Source: CAZGTQ01 sp964528575
Lineage (GTDB): Bacteria > Planctomycetota > UBA1135 > GCA-002686595
Length of the DNA: 10,022 nt
Direction of reading: 5' to 3'
Assembly: GCA_964528575.1 (NCBI GenBank)
Contig: CAZGTQ010000391.1
Coordinates: forward strand, 1-10,022
The notes under the pieces were generated by a model that was not told where the DNA came from, searched no databases, and worked only from the letters and a program-made list of their open reading frames with translations. Position numbers and translations under genes: made by a program. Positions 5,976 through 10,022 of the stretch are shown here, piece after piece; the first letter of the stretch is position 1, and each line of letters begins with the position of its first letter.

Positions 5976-7694
5976 CTACGGCACGAGCGCGAGACGCGCC
6001 GGCACCGTCGCGCTCGTCAGCGCGAGCGACGTGGCGTCGAACAGGCCCGCGCTGTGGAACAGCTCGAGGCCGACGAGCGACGGGCTCGGCGCCGGCGGCA
6101 GCGTGACCGCGGCCGTCGCGCGCCCGGCGGCGTCGAGCGTGCCGAGCGTCGCGACGAACGGGGCCTGGTTCGCGAGCGCGATCGTCGTCGCGAGATAGAA
6201 GTCGCCGTTGAGCGGCACGAGCACGTCGTCGAAGACGAAGCCCGGCTGCGTCCCCGACGCCGAGCCGACGACGAAGTAGATCGAGCCGGCCGCGGGCGGG
6301 CCCGGGCGCACGTTCCACACGTGCTCGCCGCCGAGCGCGACCGACAGGATTCCGGGCGCTCCGAGCAGGTCGCGCGCGTCGCAGGGCGGACCGCCGAGCT
6401 CGAACGACGCCGCGGCGCCCTGCCCCGGAGCGTCCGGGAACGACGCGTTCGGCGCTCCGACGACGACGCGACCGCCGAGGAGCGCGAGCGCGCGGCCGAC
6501 GCCGTCGAGGTCGTCCGTCGGGTTCACTCCGTCGAGCGTCGACGCCTCGATCACGTCGAGCGGCGCCCACAGCGAACCGCTCAGCTCGAACGCGTACACG
6601 CGGCCCGCTCCGCTCGGCGCGCCCACGACCAGTTGCGTCCCGTCGAGCGCGACCGTCGCGCCGAACTGCCCGCCGATCACGGGCTCGGGCGGCGCGATCG
6701 TCGCCGTGCGCACGAAGTTGCCGAGGAGCTCCTCGAACACGTCGACGCGGCCGCTGCGGATCGTGCCGGGCTCGCTGGCGACCACCGCGAACGGGTCGAC
6801 CGACAGGTCGGCGCCGGGGACACCGACGACGACGCGCAGCCCGTCGGTCGCGACCGACTCGCCGAAGCGCGCGAACGGCGAGTCTTGCGGCTCGGGCAGG
6901 AGCGTCGTCGCGAGACTCCATGCGCTCGGGCTCCCCTGCATCCGGAACACGTGCACCGCGCCGGGGAAGCCGGTCGAGACCGCGAGGCCGGGATCGGCGA
7001 CGACGAGCACGCCCCCGCCGAGCGCGACTTCGGCGCCGAAGCGCCCCTGCGGCCCGGGCGGGAGGATCTGCGCGCGCGGCTGCCAGCCCGCGGGCGTGCG
7101 CTCGAACACGTGCACCGCGCCGGACTGGCCGGAGCCGAAGAACGAATCGGACGGCGCGCCGACGGCGAGCAGGTTCCCCTCGCCCGCGACCGACACGCCG
7201 AACGAGTCGTTCGAGAGCGCTACGGGCGCCGTGAGCACCTGCGTCTGCGTCCACGTGCCGGCGACGCGCTCGTAGGCGAGCACCCGACCGGGCGGGCCGT
7301 TCGACGCGACGCAGACGACCGGGCAGGCGCCGGGGTCGCCCACGAGGAGCGCTTCGGGACCCGCGAACGCGACGCAGCGGCCGAAGCTCCTGTCCGGCGC
7401 GAACGGCCCGCGGAGCTTCGCTTCGAGCGCCCAGCTCCCGCCGGGGGCCTGCGTCAGGATCGAGACGGCGCCCTTGAACGGCGTCGCGGACTGGAACGGA
7501 AACAGGCCGTCGCCCATGCACGCCACGACGACGCGACCGGGCGCGAGCGCGACGTCGTTGGCGATACCCGCGAACGACGGATCGGGAGTGCCGGACGAAT
7601 CGACCAACTCGACGCCGACCGGCAGCGGGGAGAGCGGGCACTGCGCCGCGACCGGCGCGGCGGCCGCACAGACGACAGCGAGAAGAAGCAGCAT
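5976..7694 (-). CDS. Secreted beta-propeller protein with shared C-terminal module
   Basis: This 572-residue protein begins with a short, very hydrophobic signal peptide (MLLLLAVVCAAAAPVAAQ). Residues about 40-435 hold propeller-like repeats, less regular than in the downstream paralogue: FGVSVAGEGNLLAVGAPSD at 165-183 with GAVHVFER at 192-199, FGAEVALGGGVLVVADPG at 219-236 with GAVHVFR at 245-251, FGESVATDGLRVVVGVPG at 277-294 with GRVDVFE, and FGATVALDGTQLVVGAPSG at 344-362 with GRVYAFE. These F-G-x-x-V-A segments are the FG-GAP-style signature. Residues about 450-572 match the C-terminal module of the next gene (IYFVVGSASGTQPG, then LGTLDAAGRATAAVTLPP). Six cysteines in the mature part (residues 19, 59, 108, 124, 128, 438) could form disulfides; the paralogue has almost none. 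The start is ATG at 7692-7694, right at the signal peptide, with only a weak GGGA upstream. It is inferred to be the first gene of a two-gene transcript; an extracellular role is inferred. Confidence 0.88.
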   Translation of the reverse strand: MLLLLAVVCAAAAPVAAQCPLSPLPVGVELVDSSGTPDPSFAGIANDVALAPGRVVVACMGDGLFPFQSATPFKGAVSILTQAPGGSWALEAKLRGPFAPDRSFGRCVAFAGPEALLVGDPGACPVVCVASNGPPGRVLAYERVAGTWTQTQVLTAPVALSNDSFGVSVAGEGNLLAVGAPSDSFFGSGQSGAVHVFERTPAGWQPRAQILPPGPQGRFGAEVALGGGVLVVADPGLAVSTGFPGAVHVFRMQGSPSAWSLATTLLPEPQDSPFARFGESVATDGLRVVVGVPGADLSVDPFAVVASEPGTIRSGRVDVFEELLGNFVRTATIAPPEPVIGGQFGATVALDGTQLVVGAPSGAGRVYAFELSGSLWAPLDVIEASTLDGVNPTDDLDGVGRALALLGGRVVVGAPNASFPDAPGQGAAASFELGGPPCDARDLLGAPGILSVALGGEHVWNVRPGPPAAGSIYFVVGSASGTQPGFVFDDVLVPLNGDFYLATTIALANQAPFVATLGTLDAAGRATAAVTLPPAPSPSLVGLELFHSAGLFDATSLALTSATVPARLALVP

Positions 7695-7758
7695 GAAGAT
7701 CCCATGCAGTCGCGCCGGCAATCCTGCCGCCCCAATACGCAAAGGGTACGCAACGCCG

Positions 7759-8018
7759 TCAGGCCGTCTCGAGCTCGAGCGTGCAGTGCGCGCCCGGCTC
7801 GACCCGCACGAGCTCCCACAGCTCCTCGCCGCCCCGGTACAGCAGGCTCGTCCTACGTCGAAGACGATGGCCCGACGCCCGAACACCGCCCCGCTCTCGG
7901 CGAACAGCAGGCATTCATCGCCGCGCTCGCGAAGATGGGCGTTGCGATCCGCGCGGCGCGCGCCGCGTCGCCGGGTAGCACGACCGGCGCGCTGACGTTC
8001 GAGGACGAGCGCAGAGCG
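7759..8018 (-). pseudogene. Decayed protein-coding remnant with shifting frame
   Basis: This region between a propeller gene and chrA has no intact gene of convincing length, yet it has coding-like composition. Read on minus, the last 32 codons (7856 to TGA at 7759-7761, peptide RTSLLYRGGEELWELVRVE...) all end in G or C, a strong coding signature for this genome. Just upstream, a different minus frame gives the plausible peptide GDECLLFAESGAVFGRRAIV (about 7859-7918). Further upstream a third frame gives VSAPVVLPGDAARAARIATP. Joining them needs two frame changes of the same sense, as expected for a gene that has lost single bases. A plus-strand frame ending in TGALTFEDERRA at the TGA of 8019-8021 also has good position-3 bias (31 of the last 33 codons), so the strand of the upstream part is uncertain. 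I do not recognise the family. Bases 7695-7758 show nothing further. Confidence 0.4.
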
Positions 8019-8021
8019 TGA

Positions 8022-8040
8022 CGCCGTGACGGCCACGGCG
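8022..8040. terminator. Perfect 7-bp hairpin between the remnant and chrA
   Basis: CGCCGTG (8022-8028) and CACGGCG (8034-8040) are exact reverse complements around a 5-base loop, ACGGC. It lies 52 bp beyond the chrA stop and directly abuts a plus-strand TGA (8019-8021). It could terminate chrA transcription on minus or end the plus-strand remnant frame. Neither side has a T-run, so the function is uncertain. Confidence 0.4.
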
Positions 8041-8092
8041 CTCATCCCCCTCCTCTGGCCTGGGTGAGCTGAGGACTTCGCACGCCGGTCGG

Positions 8093-9463
8093 TCAGCGAG
8101 CAAGCGCGTACCACGCCGCTCCTAGCAACACTCCGCCGCCCAGCGTCGGGAGCATGCCGACCTTGAACCGGAACATGGCGACGAACGCCCCTAGCGCGAT
8201 GATGGACGCGGCCGAGTCGATCGTCGTCGCGTCTGGGATCAGGAGACGCACGCCGAACCGGCGCTGCTCCACGACCTCGGCGAACAGCGTGTGCATCGAG
8301 AACCAGACGGCGAGGTTGAGCACGACGCCGACGACGGCGGCCGTGATCGCCGAGAGGGCGCTGGCCAGCGCCCTGTTCCCACGCAGGTACTCGATGTAGG
8401 GCGCGCCCAGGAAGATCCACAGGAAGCACGGCGCGAACGTCACCCACGTCACGATCACCGAACCGAGGACTCCCGCGAGCATCGGGTCCAGGCTTCCCGA
8501 ATTCCGGTAGGCGGCCATGAACCCGACAAACTGGACCACCTGGATCAGTGGGCCCGGCGTCGTCTCCGCCATCCCGAGTCCATCCAGCATCTCGCCGGGC
8601 TGGAGCCATGCGTACGTCTCGACCGCTTCCTGGGCGATGTACGCGAGGACCGCGTAGGCTCCCCCGAACGTGACGACAGCGGCCTTGCTGAAGAAGGCCC
8701 CCTCCTGAACGAAGACGTGCGCCGGCCCGAGCACTGTGGCGAGCGCGGCGAGGGGTACCAGCCAGATCGCCAGCCAGAGCGCCGCGACGCGAAGCGCCCT
8801 TCCGAGGCCCGGACGCGAGGCGGTTGCCGCGTCGTCGCCCAGGGCAGGGGCGCCCTCGACCGCCTTGCCGTGGCCACCAGCGACGGCGAAGCGGCTCGGC
8901 GCCAGGCGCCCGCCGATCAAGCCGACTCCTGCCGCCGTCAGGACGATCATCGGGAAGGGCACCTCCAGGAAGAAGATGGCCACGAAGGCAACCGCCGCTA
9001 GGGACACCATCGCCGAGTTCTTCAGCGCGCGCCGCCCGATCCGGAACACCGCCTCGACGACGATGGCCATCACGGCGGGCTTGAGCCCGAAGAGGAGCGC
9101 ATCGACGAGCGTCACGCCCTGGAAGCCTGCGTACAGGACGCTCAGCACGAGGATCGCGAGGAACCCCGGCAGGACGAAGAGCACTCCGGCGGTGAGCCCA
9201 CCTCGCCAGCCATGGAGGAGCCAGCCGACGTAGGTCGCGAGCTGCTGCGCTTCCGGGCCCGGCAGGAGCATGCAGTAGTTGAGAGCATGGAGGAACCTGC
9301 CCTCGCTGACCCATCGCTTCTCCTCGACGAGGATGCGGTGCATCACGGCGATCTGACCTGCCGGTCCCCCGAAGCTGAGGAGCGCGACGCGCGTCCAGAC
9401 TCGGAGCGCCTCCGCAAAAGTCACCGATGTGTGGATGGGTCGGGGCTCTGGGCTCATGGCCAC
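8093..9463 (-). CDS. chrA: Chromate efflux transporter, two-domain CHR family
   Basis: This 456-residue integral membrane protein has the long-chain ChrA layout, two homologous CHR domains. The first (about 14-190) carries SFGGPAGQIAVMH at 30-42, EKRWVSEGRFLHALNYCMLLPGP ending at 70, and EAQQLATYVGW. The second (about 225-455) carries TFGGAY at 265-270, YIAQEAVE at 275-282 and TPGPLIQVVQFVGF at 302-315. Many hydrophobic segments (such as 92-112, 151-184, 225-245, 331-354, 371-390 and 418-434) fit the ten or more helices of the family. Studied relatives export chromate from the cytoplasm; the same fold has been suggested for other oxyanions, so the substrate is inferred. The start is GTG at 9461-9463, with GGAAGGG 8 nt upstream; an ATG two codons later is less well spaced. 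No chrB or regulator is adjacent. Codon use differs from the neighbours: 9 of the first 43 codons end in A or T, against 1 of 40 in the UPF0261 gene, suggesting later acquisition. Confidence 0.95.
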   Translation of the reverse strand: MAMSPEPRPIHTSVTFAEALRVWTRVALLSFGGPAGQIAVMHRILVEEKRWVSEGRFLHALNYCMLLPGPEAQQLATYVGWLLHGWRGGLTAGVLFVLPGFLAILVLSVLYAGFQGVTLVDALLFGLKPAVMAIVVEAVFRIGRRALKNSAMVSLAAVAFVAIFFLEVPFPMIVLTAAGVGLIGGRLAPSRFAVAGGHGKAVEGAPALGDDAATASRPGLGRALRVAALWLAIWLVPLAALATVLGPAHVFVQEGAFFSKAAVVTFGGAYAVLAYIAQEAVETYAWLQPGEMLDGLGMAETTPGPLIQVVQFVGFMAAYRNSGSLDPMLAGVLGSVIVTWVTFAPCFLWIFLGAPYIEYLRGNRALASALSAITAAVVGVVLNLAVWFSMHTLFAEVVEQRRFGVRLLIPDATTIDSAASIIALGAFVAMFRFKVGMLPTLGGGVLLGAAWYALAR

Positions 9464-9612
9464 GCTTCGTACCCTTCCAGGCCCCCGGCCGCACCTACCC
9501 GCCCTGTTGCCTGCCCCGACTCGGCCTGCGTCGTGCCTGTCTCCCGCGATCGCCTACAGAGGCTACGGCGAAACCTTCCGCGCGGTCGATGTCTCGGCCG
9601 ATTGGTCCGCGT
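9464..9612. other. Gap upstream of chrA, no gene recognised
   Basis: Together with the aberrant tail of the sigma frame (to about 9697) this makes roughly 230 bp without recognisable protein. It should hold the chrA promoter on minus, but I see no clear -35/-10 pair. GGAAGGG at 9472-9478 is the probable chrA ribosome-binding site. A minus-strand ATG overlaps the sigma-frame stop (ATGA) but opens only a 17-codon frame. A loose inverted pair, CCGAT/ATCGG, lies near 9599-9620. Confidence 0.4.
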
Positions 9613-10022
9613 TCATCGGTCGGGGCACGCGGAGCGCAGGTCGCGGATGCTCATCGAATGGTCAGCTCCGCGTCGACATGCGGAGCCGGATTCCTGACGC
9701 GGCGGGAGCCCGTCGAAGAAGCGCAGCCGCACGGCCTCGCGCAGCGGCTCGCTGAGCGTGGCGAGCGCCTGCGCGATCGCGGCGCGCGCGTCGGCGTCGG
9801 TGAGCTCGTCCGCCGGCTCCGACGGATCGACCGGCTCGGCCGGGCTCGTTCCCTGCCGCGGCGCGCTCCTGAGCTCGCGCCACGACGCGCGTCGTAGCAC
9901 GACCGCGAGCCAGGCGCGCACGTTCTCGCCGTGGCGCGGCGGCCGCTCCAGCGCCTGCGCCCAGGTCTCCTGCACGAGGTCGCTCGCGGCGTCGCTGTCG
10001 CGCGTGATCGCGCTGGCGAGCT
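9613..10022 (-). CDS. ECF RNA polymerase sigma factor, 5' partial and missing region 4 helix-turn-helix
   Basis: The frame is open from the right edge of the window to TGA at 9613-9615 (136 codons including the stop), so the true start lies outside. Visible are the end of sigma region 2 (SDAASDLVQETWAQALERP, matching the DAEDLVQETF-type motif, and NVRAWLAVVLRRASWRELR), a Pro/Glu/Asp linker, and the start of region 4 (AIAQALATLSEPLREAVRLRFFDGLPPR). A normal ECF factor would continue with REIA-type helix-turn-helix residues. Here the protein instead becomes QESGSACRRGADHSMS... and ends, so promoter -35 recognition is gone. Neither of the other two frames restores an HTH, so a simple one-base shift does not explain it. 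The product is probably non-functional, or altered if expressed. The break at about 9697-9699 coincides with a hairpin and with the chrA side of the window. A GTG at 9973-9975 is an internal codon, not the start. Confidence 0.8.
   Translation of the reverse strand, partial: LASAITRDSDAASDLVQETWAQALERPPRHGENVRAWLAVVLRRASWRELRSAPRQGTSPAEPVDPSEPADELTDADARAAIAQALATLSEPLREAVRLRFFDGLPPRQESGSACRRGADHSMSIRDLRSACPDR
9665..9686. repeat. Hairpin at the point where the sigma factor breaks off
   Basis: GCTCCGC (9665-9671) and GCGGAGC (9680-9686) are exact reverse complements around the 8-base loop GTCGACAT. A further outer pair, GTCAG (9661-9665) and CTGAC (9694-9698), flanks it asymmetrically. The outer right arm ends at 9698, within a base or two of where recognisable sigma-factor protein sequence stops (about 9697-9699). 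It may be a mobile-element end, a recombination site or a terminator; no target duplication is identifiable. Confidence 0.4.

Noticed and set aside
5841..8021. Very long plus-strand open frame (over 700 codons) opposite the propeller genes
   Set aside because: It is antisense to two well-supported genes with signal peptides and repeats. Its translation is Arg/Ala-rich without domains, as expected for shadow frames in GC-rich DNA. Only its last 50 or so codons have independent coding bias, and these are treated with the 7759-8018 remnant.
5976..9494. One minus-strand frame open from chrA through the propeller gene (about 1,170 codons)
   Set aside because: Its right half is an out-of-frame reading of chrA, and its left half is the true propeller protein. 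The signal peptide at 7692 marks the real start.
9429..9755. Plus-strand open frames upstream of chrA (about 108-160 codons)
   Set aside because: They run antisense through the sigma-factor remnant and have no recognisable domain or credible ribosome site.
1..10022. tRNA, rRNA, CRISPR array, transposase or integrase
   Set aside because: No cloverleaf, regularly spaced repeats or recombinase motif was found by eye. The short repeated strings in 4307-5908 are coding repeats of the propeller blades.

Overview
The window is GC-rich DNA with strong G/C preference at codon position 3, which points to a high-GC bacterium. The best clue to lineage is a pair of secreted beta-propeller (FG-GAP-like) proteins. 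Both end in the same roughly 110-130 residue module (pattern: YxVxGSxSGxxPG ... LD..GRATA..TLPP ... L), a style I associate with marine or soil Planctomycetota of the Poly30/Pla163 type. A myxobacterial or related deep-branching host is less likely but not excluded. This assignment is inference; no rRNA or tRNA gene is present.

Layout, left to right. (1) 25-513 (-): small protein with a basic coiled-coil N-terminus and a winged-helix C-terminus. (2) 626-2068 (-): exported serine beta-lactamase/DD-peptidase-type hydrolase with all three active-site motifs. (3) A short divergent intergenic region leads to a two-gene plus-strand operon: 2181-3050, a TIM-barrel protein of the PEP-hydrolase-like family, and 3055-4290, a UPF0261/Tm-1-like ATP-binding protein. 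Plants carry these two domains fused in one protein (tomato Tm-1); here they are separate, 4 bp apart and in reversed order. (4) The operon ends tail-to-tail against the propeller genes. An inverted repeat at 4287-4310 contains both convergent stop codons. (5) 4307-5908 and 5976-7694 (both -): two tandem, distantly paralogous, secreted propeller proteins; the second in transcription order starts at TTG behind a near-perfect Shine-Dalgarno. (6) 7759-8018: a short region with coding-like composition that keeps changing frame, read as a decayed gene. (7) 8093-9463 (-): a two-domain chromate-efflux transporter (ChrA) whose codon use is clearly unlike its neighbours. (8) 9613-10022 (-): an ECF sigma factor running off the right edge; it loses its DNA-binding region 4 abruptly at about 9697.

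Functional reading: the left two thirds looks like resident chromosome, consisting of a regulator, a cell-wall-type hydrolase, a Tm-1-like metabolic pair and surface proteins. The right third looks rearranged. An atypical metal-oxyanion transporter sits between two broken genes, with hairpins close to both borders. The two places most worth a second look are the split Tm-1-like operon, whose bacterial role is not established, and the chrA island with its truncated sigma factor.
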